A stretch of DNA of 64,000 bases, taken from positions 85,088 to 149,087 of the forward strand of contig JAJNBD010000011.1 in NCBI GenBank assembly GCA_021156105.1, given 5' to 3'. The notes under the pieces are model-generated. The model did no database searches and had not been told where the DNA came from. It was given only the letters and a program-made list of their open reading frames with translations. A program made the position numbers and the translations under genes. Positions 34,510-43,505 of this stretch are shown one piece after another. Numbering within the stretch: position 1 is the stretch's first letter; each line of letters opens with the position of its first letter. Origin of the DNA: Gammaproteobacteria bacterium. GTDB taxonomy: Bacteria > Pseudomonadota > Gammaproteobacteria > CAISUE01.

Positions 34510-36264
34510 TTAATCAGCTTCCTGCCCTTGCGCTAACGCATTTACCGCTTGCGTCTCCGGTGGTGGAGCTGTATCGCTAGAAACATCATCCGGTAATGTT
34601 CCTAACAAATGCAGCGTCCCCTCAGCAATTTTGGCAAACACAGGACCTGCTGTGTAGCCACCGAGGCTGAGCCTACCTTTAATGTCATATAATACGACCA
34701 AAATCAATATCTGAGGATTTTTAGCAGGCACCAAACCAACAAATGTACCGTTATGAACATTTTTAAGATAGCCATGTGGACCTAGCACCCAAGCGGTTCC
34801 TGTCTTGCCAGTAATACGATAACCCGGCACTTTTGCTAAAGGCGCCGTACCACCTTTCATATAAATCACAGACTCTAATAAATCTAGCATTTGATGTGCA
34901 ACGGTAGGTGAAATAATTTGCTCACCTTTTGGCGGCTGAGAAAGTTTTAATAAGGAAATAGGCACTAATTTCCCATCATTTCCTAAAGCAGCATATGCTC
35001 TAGCGACTTGGATTGGCGTTGCAGATAGCGCATAACCAAATGACATATGTACCAAGTCGATCAATTTCCAAGGATTTTCCTGGCGGAGTAAGCCCGTGCT
35101 TTCTCCTGGAAAATTACTCGCTGTGCTTTGGCCAAAACCAAATAAATGCATGGTTTGCCACAGGCGATCATAAGGTAATGCTAATGTCACTTTGGTCATA
35201 CCGACGTTACTTGATAAAGCTAACAAAGTAGCCATATCAATGACACCATTATTATGCTCATCTTCAATCCTGCGCCCATCAACTGTCATATAGCCTGGGC
35301 TAGTATCTACGGTTGAATTAGGCTTAAATTTACCGCTGCTCAATGCACTAACCATGCTAATTCCCTTCATCACAGAGCCAGGCTCATAAAGGTCAGTAAA
35401 TGCACGGTTACGGTATACTTCCCGGTGACCGCTGGGACGATTATTGGGGTTATAAGAAGGTACGTTAACATCTGCTAAAACTTCACCTGTCTTTACATCG
35501 AGGACAATTGCTGTGCCTGCAGTCGCATGATACTTATCCGCACCTTCCTGCAAAGCTTGATAAGCTAAAAACTGAATGCGGCGATCAATACTGCTCATTA
35601 AGTGACGCCCAGGGCTAGCTTGTTTAAGCAGTTTTAAATCAGCAACAATTTTTCCATAGCGATCTTTTAACACTTCTGTTTTGCCAGGCTCACCTGCTAA
35701 CCACGAATTATAAGCAAGCTCTAAACCCTCTTGTCCATGATCATCTACGTTAGTAAAACCTAATAAATGTGCGGTTACCTCACCTTCTGGATAAAAGCGG
35801 CGATATTCTTGCTGGATGTATACACCAGGAATTTTTAACGCTTTGATTTTTTCACCAATGGCCGGGTCTAAGCCACGTTTTAAGTAGAGGAATTCTCGCT
35901 TAGCATTTTTTTTAATCCGGTCTTGCAACTCTAAATGCGAAAGATCAAGATATTTGGCTAGCAAAATATTATTAGAGTTACTTAAGTCAAAATTGGAAGG
36001 ATCAACCCAAACAGAATCAACCGGCGTACTAATCGCAAGCGGATAACCATTACGATCTAAAATCATGCCGCGGCTTGCTGGTACTTCAACCACGCGCACA
36101 GCCCGCATATCCCCCTGATTTTTTAAGAAATTACGATTAAAAATTGTGAGATAAATAATCCGCCCAGCCACAGCAAGCATGCATAGAATAAGGACCAACA
36201 GGATTACCCGGTAACGCCCTTTATACATGCTATTAGGAGAAGTGTCTTGATACATATACAACAT
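34510..36264 (-). CDS. ftsI: Peptidoglycan D,D-transpeptidase FtsI (PBP3)
   Basis: A class B penicillin-binding protein of 584 residues. It crosslinks septal peptidoglycan in the periplasm, anchored by one N-terminal helix (VILLVLILCMLAVAGRIIYL). Conserved elements are the pedestal motif RGMILDRNG, the active-site tetrad Ser-x-x-Lys in EPGSVMKG, LSSNVGM (SxN) and GKTGTA (KTG). The frame opens six codons earlier at 36282. The ATG at 36264 has AGGA 9 nt upstream, and a TACAAT -10-like element overlaps the upstream ATG. ftsI normally sits in the dcw cluster; here it heads an ftsI-lipoprotein-parB unit, so a second PBP3 elsewhere is possible. Confidence 0.9.
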   Translation of the reverse strand: MLYMYQDTSPNSMYKGRYRVILLVLILCMLAVAGRIIYLTIFNRNFLKNQGDMRAVRVVEVPASRGMILDRNGYPLAISTPVDSVWVDPSNFDLSNSNNILLAKYLDLSHLELQDRIKKNAKREFLYLKRGLDPAIGEKIKALKIPGVYIQQEYRRFYPEGEVTAHLLGFTNVDDHGQEGLELAYNSWLAGEPGKTEVLKDRYGKIVADLKLLKQASPGRHLMSSIDRRIQFLAYQALQEGADKYHATAGTAIVLDVKTGEVLADVNVPSYNPNNRPSGHREVYRNRAFTDLYEPGSVMKGISMVSALSSGKFKPNSTVDTSPGYMTVDGRRIEDEHNNGVIDMATLLALSSNVGMTKVTLALPYDRLWQTMHLFGFGQSTASNFPGESTGLLRQENPWKLIDLVHMSFGYALSATPIQVARAYAALGNDGKLVPISLLKLSQPPKGEQIISPTVAHQMLDLLESVIYMKGGTAPLAKVPGYRITGKTGTAWVLGPHGYLKNVHNGTFVGLVPAKNPQILILVVLYDIKGRLSLGGYTAGPVFAKIAEGTLHLLGTLPDDVSSDTAPPPETQAVNALAQGQEAD

Positions 36265-36410
36265 CCGTGAAAATCCTAGCATTGTATCAAAGTATTGGCT
36301 TACAGAAAAACTCCCCAGCCTAACAGCCTGTCAGGGTTAATTTGCCAGAAAGCTAATTCAGAGGCATAATGGAAATAGAGAGTATTTATTTTCAACAGGA
36401 GCTAAAAAAA

Positions 36411-36737
36411 ATGAGTGAACAAGTACGTCATATTACCGATACAGATTTCGACAGCGTCGTTTTAAAATCTGACGTTCCCGTCTTGGTGGATTTTTGGGCA
36501 CAGTGGTGCGGCCCTTGCAAAATGATTGCCCCAATCTTAGAAGAAATTGCCCCTGAATATGCTGGCAAATTAATCGTTACAAAAATGGACGTAGATTCTA
36601 ACACTCAAACGCCAACTCAGTATGGCATTCGCGGCATTCCTACTTTAATGATTTTTAAAAACGGCGAATTAATTGGCACGAAAGTTGGCGCATTAAGCAA
36701 ATCACAATTAAAAGTATTTATTGACACGACGATTTAA
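36411..36737 (+). CDS. trxA: Thioredoxin
   Basis: A 108-residue cytosolic thiol reductant with the active site WCGPCK (Cys33, Cys36), VDFWAQ before it and the cis-proline region [15 protein letters not shown] after it. The frame is open upstream, but the ATG at 36411 has AGGAG 9 nt upstream and gives the standard N-terminus. It is recycled by thioredoxin reductase, not in this window. In many gammaproteobacteria trxA sits next to rho; here two secreted-protein genes separate them. Confidence 0.96.
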   Translation: MSEQVRHITDTDFDSVVLKSDVPVLVDFWAQWCGPCKMIAPILEEIAPEYAGKLIVTKMDVDSNTQTPTQYGIRGIPTLMIFKNGELIGTKVGALSKSQLKVFIDTTI

Positions 36738-36823
36738 AGGATAAATCGCTTCGTATAGTTTCATGGCTAGGCTGGTTTTAAATGTTTTGAAAATTTTTTT
36801 AATCATCTATAAGGAGAGTTTGT

Positions 36824-37246
36824 ATGAAACACGTTAAATCATTAATCTTGGCGACCGCACTTGTTGGCATTGGCGCAAGTTCCTTGGCACAAGCGCAATA
36901 TGTTGCACTTGATAAACTGACTATTTCTCAGTTAAATCCTGCCATTTTGTCAGCTTTTCAAACACCGGGTTCTATTGTGAACTTTTATGGTGAAAACTAT
37001 GTTGTTAACACACCCGCCACTTGCTCTGGTGCAAACTTTAATGCTATTTGCACCGTTGGTTTAGCGCATTTAAGTAATACAAACCCAGGCGTAACAGTTA
37101 ATATCAACCAAGTTGTCACCAACGTTGGTTTAGTGACAACAGTTACAGCAAGACCAGATGGTAAAACATTTAATCTTACCTACCAAAATACAGGTATTGG
37201 TACCGCGCCTAACGTTGTAAGCATTGTGCGTACTGATAATCTGTAA
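36824..37246 (+). CDS. Small secreted protein of unknown function
   Basis: A 140-residue protein with a Sec signal peptide (MKHVKSLILATALVGIGASSLAQA, cleavage after AQA) and a beta-rich mature part of ~116 residues containing two Cys (ATCSGANFNAICTVG). The ribosome binding site AAGGAGAG is strong. It resembles its neighbour at 37330 in size and export signal but not clearly in sequence. The family is unknown; a periplasmic or extracellular location is expected. It is one of two genes inserted between trxA and rho. Confidence 0.65.
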   Translation: MKHVKSLILATALVGIGASSLAQAQYVALDKLTISQLNPAILSAFQTPGSIVNFYGENYVVNTPATCSGANFNAICTVGLAHLSNTNPGVTVNINQVVTNVGLVTTVTARPDGKTFNLTYQNTGIGTAPNVVSIVRTDNL

Positions 37247-37261
37247 TCATTTTACTATAGA

Positions 37262-37288
37262 GCTCGGCTATGGTTTTTCTAGCCGAGC
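37262..37288 (+). terminator. Hairpin between the two secreted-protein genes
   Basis: GCTCGGCTA (37262-37270) pairs perfectly with TAGCCGAGC (37280-37288) over 9 bp with a 9-nt T-rich loop. No T-run follows, so termination efficiency is uncertain. Confidence 0.45.
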
Positions 37289-37329
37289 CAGCCTATAAAC
37301 TCTAAAGGTTTTTCTTTTACAAGGAGAGT

Positions 37330-37878
37330 ATGATGGAGCACAAGAAATTATTCGTAGCAGGATTATTAACTATCGGCATTATAGGTACTGCGCAAGCAAC
37401 AACTTCTGCCTCTATTACGGAAGAGCAAGTTATGGAAAGCGCAATGCAGAAGAGTAGTAATAATTGTAACTGGGAGAATTGGCAGAATTGGGATAAGCGA
37501 GAGAGGCTTATCGAAAAATTAAATACACTACAATTTCAACCTGAGGCTGCCCAAAAGCTTCTTTCAGTAGGAAGCAAGTTCGTTATTGATGGAGTTACGT
37601 TGCAAGTAGTGGGTAGTACGGGTACTTTTTTTAACATTGGAAATAATGAGCATCAGGCACAGATTGAAGTAACCCTAGAGGGGCCCCCTGACTGTGGCAT
37701 TGCTCCCCGTGATCTCCGTGGACAAACACAAATAGCAGATCGCGTAGTATCACTAGCGCAAGGTCCAGCTCTTGAAAATGATAACGACGATCCTTTTACG
37801 CTTGATATTTTGTTAACAACAACTGATCTTACTAGAGGCATTGTAAACGTTAATGTCCGTGCCGCCGACACTAAATAA
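37330..37878 (+). CDS. Small secreted protein of unknown function
   Basis: A 182-residue protein with a Sec signal peptide (MMEHKKLFVAGLLTIGIIGTAQA, cleavage after AQA). The mature chain has an N-terminal aromatic stretch (NNCNWENWQNWDKRE) and a beta-rich C-terminal half. Two Cys (NNCNW and PDCGIAP) could pair. The ribosome binding site AAGGAGAGT directly precedes the ATG. A strong terminator follows at 37920, so it is transcribed separately from rho. No family was recognised. Confidence 0.65.
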   Translation: MMEHKKLFVAGLLTIGIIGTAQATTSASITEEQVMESAMQKSSNNCNWENWQNWDKRERLIEKLNTLQFQPEAAQKLLSVGSKFVIDGVTLQVVGSTGTFFNIGNNEHQAQIEVTLEGPPDCGIAPRDLRGQTQIADRVVSLAQGPALENDNDDPFTLDILLTTTDLTRGIVNVNVRAADTK

Positions 37879-37919
37879 ACCATAAAGAGTTAAGAAAATA
37901 CTTGGCGTTAAAACTTTTC

Positions 37920-37956
37920 TTGAGGGCGGCTTATGAATAAGTCGCCCTCAATTTTC
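37920..37956 (+). terminator. Intrinsic terminator
   Basis: TTGAGGGCGgCTTAT (37920-37934) pairs with ATAAGtCGCCCTCAA (37937-37951) with one internal mismatch, followed directly by TTTTCT. It ends the secreted-protein transcript upstream of rho. The remaining 170 bp to rho show no further gene; they form the rho leader. Confidence 0.85.
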
Positions 37957-38127
37957 TAAGAAAGTAAAATATCGAAGTATAGACACAAATAAAAAACCAT
38001 GTTATTCTTCCTTTCAGTCGCATTTCGCGATTTCTGTTTTCATACTATTCCATTCTTAGGTAACAAAACAACACGCTGGTAACAATATCTCTACATCTAC
38101 TCAATCTTAACCAACATAATATTTTCT

Positions 38128-39384
38128 ATGAATCTTACTGAACTTAAAAAAACCCCTGTTAGTGAACTAATTAAATTATCTGAAAAAATGGGCTTAGAAA
38201 ACATGGCCCGCTGTCCCAAAAAGGACATTGTTTTCTCCATCTTAAAAGCGCACGCGCAAAAAGGTGAAGATATTTCTGGCGATGGTGTACTGGAAATTTT
38301 GCAAGATGGTTTTGGCTTCTTGCGTAGTGCAGAAGGTTCTTATCTTGCAGGTCCCGATGATATTTATGTTTCTCCAAGCCAAATTCGCCGTTTCAATTTG
38401 CGTACTGGCGATACGATTAGCGGTAAAATTCGCCCACCGAAAGAAGGCGAACGTTATTTTGCCTTATTAAAAGTTGACGACATTAACTACGATACACCTG
38501 AAAGTACTCGCAATAAAATTCTCTTCGAAAACTTAACGCCGCTTTTTCCTGACAAACGCATTCACTTAGAGCGCGGCAATGGCAGCACCGAAGACCTAAC
38601 TGCTCGCGTCATTGAATTAGTTGCACCACTAGGTAAAGGTCAGCGCGGCTTGATTGTATCGCCACCAAAAGCGGGTAAAACCGTCATGCTACAAAACATG
38701 GCGCAATCCATTACCGCGAATAACCCTGAATGCCATTTAATTGTGCTTCTCATTGACGAGCGTCCTGAAGAAGTGACAGAAATGGAACGATCTGTGCAAG
38801 GTGAAGTCATTGCAAGTACGTTTGATGAACCTGCAACCCGTCACGTGCAAGTAGCAGAAATGGTCATTGAGAAAGCAAAACGCTTAGTTGAGCATAAAAA
38901 AGATGTGGTAATTTTATTAGACTCCATTACACGTTTAGCTCGCGCTTACAATACGGTAACACCAGCTTCTGGAAAAATTTTATCTGGTGGTGTAGACGCT
39001 AACGCATTACACCGCCCCAAGCGTATCTTTGGTGCAGCTCGTAATATCGAAGAAGGCGGCAGCTTAACCATCATTGCAACAGCGCTGATTGATACGGGCT
39101 CAAAAATGGATGAAGTGATTTATGAAGAATTTAAAGGAACTGGCAACTGGGAAGTTCATTTAAATCGTGGGTATTCTGAAAAACGAATTTTCCCTGCAAT
39201 TGATATTGATCGTTCTGGCACGCGTCGTGAAGATCTTCTCACCAAACCTGATGAGCTACAAAAAATGTGGATTTTGCGTAAATTTTTACATCCAATGGAA
39301 AGTTTTGCCAAAATGGAATTTTTATTGGAACGTTTGAAAAATACCAAAACCAATGAACAATTTTTTGAATCGATGAAAGGTTAA
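38128..39384 (+). CDS. rho: Transcription termination factor Rho
   Basis: A 418-residue hexameric RNA-dependent ATPase that ends transcription of untranslated RNA. The N-terminal helix bundle and cold-shock-like RNA-binding fold contain [15 protein letters not shown] and [16 protein letters not shown]. The Walker A motif is [12 protein letters not shown], Walker [17 protein letters not shown], and the Q/R-loop region is [23 protein letters not shown]. Length and motifs are complete. It has a long leader (about 170 bp after the preceding terminator), consistent with the known autoregulation of rho. Confidence 0.98.
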   Translation: MNLTELKKTPVSELIKLSEKMGLENMARCPKKDIVFSILKAHAQKGEDISGDGVLEILQDGFGFLRSAEGSYLAGPDDIYVSPSQIRRFNLRTGDTISGKIRPPKEGERYFALLKVDDINYDTPESTRNKILFENLTPLFPDKRIHLERGNGSTEDLTARVIELVAPLGKGQRGLIVSPPKAGKTVMLQNMAQSITANNPECHLIVLLIDERPEEVTEMERSVQGEVIASTFDEPATRHVQVAEMVIEKAKRLVEHKKDVVILLDSITRLARAYNTVTPASGKILSGGVDANALHRPKRIFGAARNIEEGGSLTIIATALIDTGSKMDEVIYEEFKGTGNWEVHLNRGYSEKRIFPAIDIDRSGTRREDLLTKPDELQKMWILRKFLHPMESFAKMEFLLERLKNTKTNEQFFESMKG

Positions 39385-39459
39385 TGTTAATAATGTGCTA
39401 CCCGCATTCTCGGTGTCACCCCCGTGCATGCGGTATCCATTTTAAAACTAACAGAACTT

Positions 39460-40464
39460 ATGCCCTACACCATTCGCATCGCACACCAACAAAAAAGCTT
39501 TATCGTTGAAGAAAATGAAACGATTTTAGACGCCGCCACGCGTCAAAATTTTGATATCCCTCATAGTTGCTGCGAAGGCATTTGTGGTAGCTGTGAAGGT
39601 CAAGTAATTGATGGCATTGTGCATTATGACGAAACTGAACATTTAGTAATTGACGCTGAAGAACGCGCTCAAGGTCGTGCTTTATTCTGTTCTGCCAAAG
39701 CTTGTTCGGATTTACTAATTGATGTTCCAGGCATGGGCGTACCAGCCAAGCAAAATATCAAGTCTTACACTTATACCCTGCAATCCTTACAACTATTAAA
39801 AGAAAATATTTATCAAGCTTTTCTATTGCCAATTGATAAAAAAATCACTTATTTCGCAGGGCAATATATTAATGTGAGTTTACCAGGTCAAGAATCAAAA
39901 CCTTTCTCCATTGCTAATGCTCCAAATCACCAGGGTTTATTAGAATTACATATCCGTCGACAAAGCGATAACCTTTTTGCTCAACAATTAATTGATCATT
40001 TACAAACGCACAAAACTTTGACGTTTGAAGGCCCTTTAGGTAATTGCTATTATCATCCCAAACCTAATATGCCTAGCATATTATTGGCTGTTGGCACAGG
40101 CTTTGCGCCTATTAAAGCAATTTTGGAAGAAGCATTTAAAAATCCTTCGCCACATGAACTCAGCTTATTCTGGGCAGGCAAATACCCTTATGATCTTTAT
40201 CAGATGGAACTCGCCCAGCAATGGGAGCAAACATATAAAAATTTCCGCTTTGTTCCTATTTTAGCTTCGGCTGAAACTTCACTGAGCTGGCCAGGCATTT
40301 ATGGCAATATTATTGATATTGCTTTAGATTATTATCCCAACTTAGCACAACATCACATTTATTTTGGTGGCCCAATTCAACTAACCATGGACGGTTTAGA
40401 ACACTTTGTTGCCAATGGCGCACAAACTTGTTATATGTATTCAGATGTATTTGATTTTATGTAA
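39460..40464 (+). CDS. Ferredoxin-NAD(P)H reductase, AscD/CDP-6-deoxyglucoseen-reductase-like
   Basis: A 334-residue soluble electron-transfer protein. Residues ~1-90 are a plant-type 2Fe-2S ferredoxin with CCEGICGSCEG and a distal Cys (LFCSAK). They are followed by an FAD domain (GQYINVSLPGQ, KPFSIANAP) and an NAD(P) domain (LLAVGTGFAPIKAIL, YFGGPIQ). This order matches single-component reductases such as AscD or phenol-hydroxylase reductases. Its oxygenase or dehydratase partner is not adjacent. The ATG at 39460 matches the ferredoxin N-terminus (PYTIRIAHQQKSF); an upstream ATG lacks support. It is downstream of rho. Confidence 0.78.
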   Translation: MPYTIRIAHQQKSFIVEENETILDAATRQNFDIPHSCCEGICGSCEGQVIDGIVHYDETEHLVIDAEERAQGRALFCSAKACSDLLIDVPGMGVPAKQNIKSYTYTLQSLQLLKENIYQAFLLPIDKKITYFAGQYINVSLPGQESKPFSIANAPNHQGLLELHIRRQSDNLFAQQLIDHLQTHKTLTFEGPLGNCYYHPKPNMPSILLAVGTGFAPIKAILEEAFKNPSPHELSLFWAGKYPYDLYQMELAQQWEQTYKNFRFVPILASAETSLSWPGIYGNIIDIALDYYPNLAQHHIYFGGPIQLTMDGLEHFVANGAQTCYMYSDVFDFM

Positions 40465-40497
40465 AGGGATTTTTTAAACTCTACAGAGATAAGCAAA

Positions 40498-41826
40498 ATG
40501 AAAAAAAAGCTAAGCTGTCTTATTATTTTATGCAGCATGCAGGCTGCCCATGCTGCCAATTTTCAATTATTTGAGCAAAGTGCAACCCTCTTAGGTCAAG
40601 CAGATGCGGGCACCGCTGTCTCTGATGATCCAAGCGTACAATTTTACAACCCTGCAGCAACTGCTTTTTTTGATAAAACCAATATTGGTATCTCAGCCAT
40701 TTACATTGATCCAAAAGTTAGTTACACAGTTAACAGCGCAACTAATCTTGATGGCGCACCAATAAGCGGGCCAACACCCGGGCCTGGGCAAACCGCTATC
40801 GCACCAGGATTATTTTTAATTCAACCCATTAATAATCGCGTTACCCTTGGCCTTGGCGTCACGGTACCTTTTGGACTTTCGACGAGCTATGGTGCTGGTT
40901 CTCCGGCACGATATTTTGCAACCGAGTCAAAAATTGAAACAGTTAATATCAACCCAAGCGTTGCTTATAAATTCACCGATAAATTTTCTGCCGGCCTTGG
41001 TTTAGATTTTCAGTACATGCATGCTACGCTTAATCAAGCGGTTGATGCCGAAAATTTAACTTTGCTACCTGTTAATGATATTTACTTGCAAAATAATGCC
41101 TTTGATTGGGGGCATGGCTGGAACGGTGGTTTGTATTATCAACCTTTTAACACAACGAAGCTTGGTTTAAGTTATCGTTCTCAAGTTGTACATCATTTAA
41201 ATGGCACTAGTAGCCCAGATATGCCCGGCGGTATTGATCCTATTTATCAAGACTTGCTTGCTTATTACGGCATCCAAAATAGCAATGTTTATGGCACTAT
41301 TGTACTTCCCCCTTATACAACATTAAGCGCCCAGCAGGATTTAACACCACGCTGGTCTATTATGGCTGATGCTGAATATATCCAGTGGAATAAAATCCAA
41401 GATGTCACGTTAAATTTTTCTCCTAAATCTGGCGGCCCCCAAGGCTGGACCTTACCCTCAACCACCATCCCATTGCATTACAGCAATACTTGGCGCCTTT
41501 CATTAGGTCAAAGTTATAAGATTACTGACAAACTCACAGGCCGCATGGGTGTGGCAAGCGATGCATCGCCTGTTTCGCCTGAATACGCAACCGCACGAAT
41601 TCCTGACAGCGATCGCTATTGGCTGACATTAGGCGCGGGTTACGCCTTCACGCCTAATGCTAGTTTGAATATTGGTTATGCGCATATTTTCTTTGATGAC
41701 TCTAGTACCAACCAATCGCAAACTTTTACCAATAGCGGAGTACCTATTGGAACCATTACTTATGCTGCTAATTATCGAGCAGAAGCAAATTTATTCGGCG
41801 CCCAATTTAACGCTAAATTTGGATAA
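40498..41826 (+). CDS. fadL: FadL-family outer-membrane long-chain fatty acid transporter
   Basis: A 442-residue outer-membrane protein with a signal peptide (MKKKLSCLIILCSMQAAHA). The mature N-terminus ANFQLFEQSATLLGQADAGTAV is the FadL/TodX hatch signature, and SVQFYNPAA follows. A 14-strand barrel continues to a terminal ...NLFGAQFNAKFG. FadL proteins import hydrophobic compounds such as long-chain fatty acids. It is 8 bp upstream of a secreted GDSL lipase gene, so released fatty acids could be taken up by its neighbour product. Confidence 0.88.
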   Translation: MKKKLSCLIILCSMQAAHAANFQLFEQSATLLGQADAGTAVSDDPSVQFYNPAATAFFDKTNIGISAIYIDPKVSYTVNSATNLDGAPISGPTPGPGQTAIAPGLFLIQPINNRVTLGLGVTVPFGLSTSYGAGSPARYFATESKIETVNINPSVAYKFTDKFSAGLGLDFQYMHATLNQAVDAENLTLLPVNDIYLQNNAFDWGHGWNGGLYYQPFNTTKLGLSYRSQVVHHLNGTSSPDMPGGIDPIYQDLLAYYGIQNSNVYGTIVLPPYTTLSAQQDLTPRWSIMADAEYIQWNKIQDVTLNFSPKSGGPQGWTLPSTTIPLHYSNTWRLSLGQSYKITDKLTGRMGVASDASPVSPEYATARIPDSDRYWLTLGAGYAFTPNASLNIGYAHIFFDDSSTNQSQTFTNSGVPIGTITYAANYRAEANLFGAQFNAKFG

Positions 41827-41834
41827 ATAAAAAT

Positions 41835-42980
41835 ATGTTAAAGAAAATTCTTGGTCTTACCATTGGTTTAGGCTTGGCACAATTAGCTTTTGCGGGATTA
41901 AGCCTTCCTTATTTCTCTCAGTATTATTTTTTTGGTGATAGCTTAAGTGATATGGGCAATTTTACAGAAGGCCTACCCCAAACTAATTGCTATTTAAACT
42001 TCAAACCAAACGCACCTGTAACAAATACTGTAAGCCAGGGAGGAACCAACGCTGGAAAAGTATGGGCGGATATTACTGCTTATGGGTTTTCTGCCAGCCC
42101 TTCTAACAACGGTGGAAATGATTACGCCGTTGCTGGAAATACCACAGAAAAAGTGTTTAACGCACAAGATCTTGACGACCCTACTACACAAATTAATAAA
42201 TTTCTTGCGGACCATCACGGACAAGCAAACCCACAAGCCTTATATGTGATATGGGCAGGGTCTAATGATTTAATTCATTTAATTAATCCACCTTCCCTAG
42301 CACTTACAACAAGCCAGGATCCTCGCGCGGTCATCCAAGAAGGTATGAATAATATTTTTGCAGGGATTGATCGTTTATATGAAGCTGGCGCAAGAAACTT
42401 TTTAGTTTTAAATCTTCCTGACGTATCAGAAACACCAGCTGTTAGTAATCCAACAAGACAACCTGACGATTCAAGCACGCCAGCCTTTTGGTATACCATT
42501 GTAGGAGATTTTTATTCTCTGCCCGTTTGCCCAGGACCTAATAGCACCTGTGCATCTCTCGTTCAAGAAGGGTGCGATGACTGGGATCAGGTATTATTTG
42601 GCACAGACGCAAGACCAACCCCAGGTACCGCACCTTTAAAGTTCTTAAAGGCAATCCACCCGGATATTACGATTTATGAGTTTAATCTTAAACAATTGCT
42701 AAGAGACCTTGTGAGCAACCCTAGCCACTTTGGTTATCCTGCCACTATTAAATTTAATACCCAATATTCAGGTATTAGTGATGGCATTGATCTTCCTAAT
42801 AACCAAACTGTATCTTGTGGAAATAATGCCTCAGGTATTACTTACACACCGGATGACTATATTTTTTATGACTATATTCACCCAACTTCTTATACGCATA
42901 CCCAGCTGGCAAAATACATTCGCCAAGGCAGTGATAGCACCTTAGGGCGCCAATACCTTTCTCTTGTAACCGCCCCATAA
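41835..42980 (+). CDS. Secreted GDSL lipase/acyltransferase (PlaA/PlaC-like)
   Basis: A 381-residue exported esterase. The signal peptide MLKKILGLTIGLGLAQLAFA is followed by GDSL block I FGDSLSDMGN (nucleophile Ser36), GGNDYAVAGN, block III WAGSNDL and block V FYDYIHPT (Asp-His of the triad). The arrangement matches the Legionella PlaA/PlaC/PlaD lysophospholipase and acyltransferase group, exported by type II secretion. A Cys-rich insertion (CPGPNSTC, then EGCDDWD) could form a regulatory disulfide loop like that of PlaC; this is inference. It follows fadL by 8 bp and ends in a perfect palindromic repeat. Confidence 0.87.
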   Translation: MLKKILGLTIGLGLAQLAFAGLSLPYFSQYYFFGDSLSDMGNFTEGLPQTNCYLNFKPNAPVTNTVSQGGTNAGKVWADITAYGFSASPSNNGGNDYAVAGNTTEKVFNAQDLDDPTTQINKFLADHHGQANPQALYVIWAGSNDLIHLINPPSLALTTSQDPRAVIQEGMNNIFAGIDRLYEAGARNFLVLNLPDVSETPAVSNPTRQPDDSSTPAFWYTIVGDFYSLPVCPGPNSTCASLVQEGCDDWDQVLFGTDARPTPGTAPLKFLKAIHPDITIYEFNLKQLLRDLVSNPSHFGYPATIKFNTQYSGISDGIDLPNNQTVSCGNNASGITYTPDDYIFYDYIHPTSYTHTQLAKYIRQGSDSTLGRQYLSLVTAP

Positions 42981-43023
42981 AATAAGTCAACAAACGGGGC
43001 CTGACCCCGTTTGTTGACTTATT
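42981..43023. repeat. AAGTCAACAAACGGGG palindrome, copy 1
   Basis: Perfect inverted repeat: AAGTCAACAAACGGGG (42984-42999), loop CCTGA, CCCCGTTTGTTGACTT (43005-43020). Here the flanks AAT/ATT extend the arms to 19 bp. It separates the convergent lipase and thioesterase genes and contains the thioesterase stop codon. It could serve as a bidirectional hairpin terminator. The same sequence recurs at 48543-48581 and 50630-50666. Confidence 0.9.
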
Positions 43024-43444
43024 GTCGTTCTAAAACGGCCATCGTTAAACGGGTTGAGGAAATTAATTTTCCTTGCTCGTCGGTAATGTCGATATTCCAG
43101 ATTTGTGTGCTGCGGCCTAAATGTAATGGCTTTGCTGTGCCTATTACAAAACCTTCCCGTGCCGAGCGGATATGGCTCGTGCTAATACTTAAGCCAACAC
43201 AATAATGTGTTTTTTGATCGACACAAAAATTCGCTGCTGTACTACCAATGGTTTCTGCTAATACACAGGATGCACCGCCATGCATAATACCAATCGGCTG
43301 TTTAGTTTTTTCATTAACAGGCATTTTGCCACGCACGAAATCTTCGCCGACTTCAGTAAACTTAATGCCTATAGCTTCCATCATCGTGCCCACGCTACGT
43401 TTATCCATTGATTCTACGGTGGGAACTTCTTTCCAGATTGTCAT
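43019..43444 (-). CDS. PaaI/YdiI-type hotdog thioesterase
   Basis: A 141-residue cytosolic acyl-CoA thioesterase. The hotdog motif IGIMHGGASCVLAETIGSTAAN has the conserved HGG and the catalytic Glu (in AET) seen in YdiI/EntH/PaaI-like enzymes. VGLSISTSHIRSAREG follows the fold. The substrate acyl-CoA is unknown. It is convergent with the GDSL lipase, sharing a palindromic repeat at their 3' ends, and lies 61 bp upstream of the aroB end without clear linkage. Confidence 0.85.
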   Translation of the reverse strand: MTIWKEVPTVESMDKRSVGTMMEAIGIKFTEVGEDFVRGKMPVNEKTKQPIGIMHGGASCVLAETIGSTAANFCVDQKTHYCVGLSISTSHIRSAREGFVIGTAKPLHLGRSTQIWNIDITDEQGKLISSTRLTMAVLERQ

Positions 43445-43505
43445 ATGTTTTTTCCTCTAAGATATATTAAAAACAAAAAGTCTAGCTAACGCGCCTTTAC
43501 CCACC

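Noticed and set aside
33000..36400. Search for parS sites near parB
   Set aside because: No TGTTTCACGTGAAACA-like 16-mer was found by eye around parB, so none is annotated.
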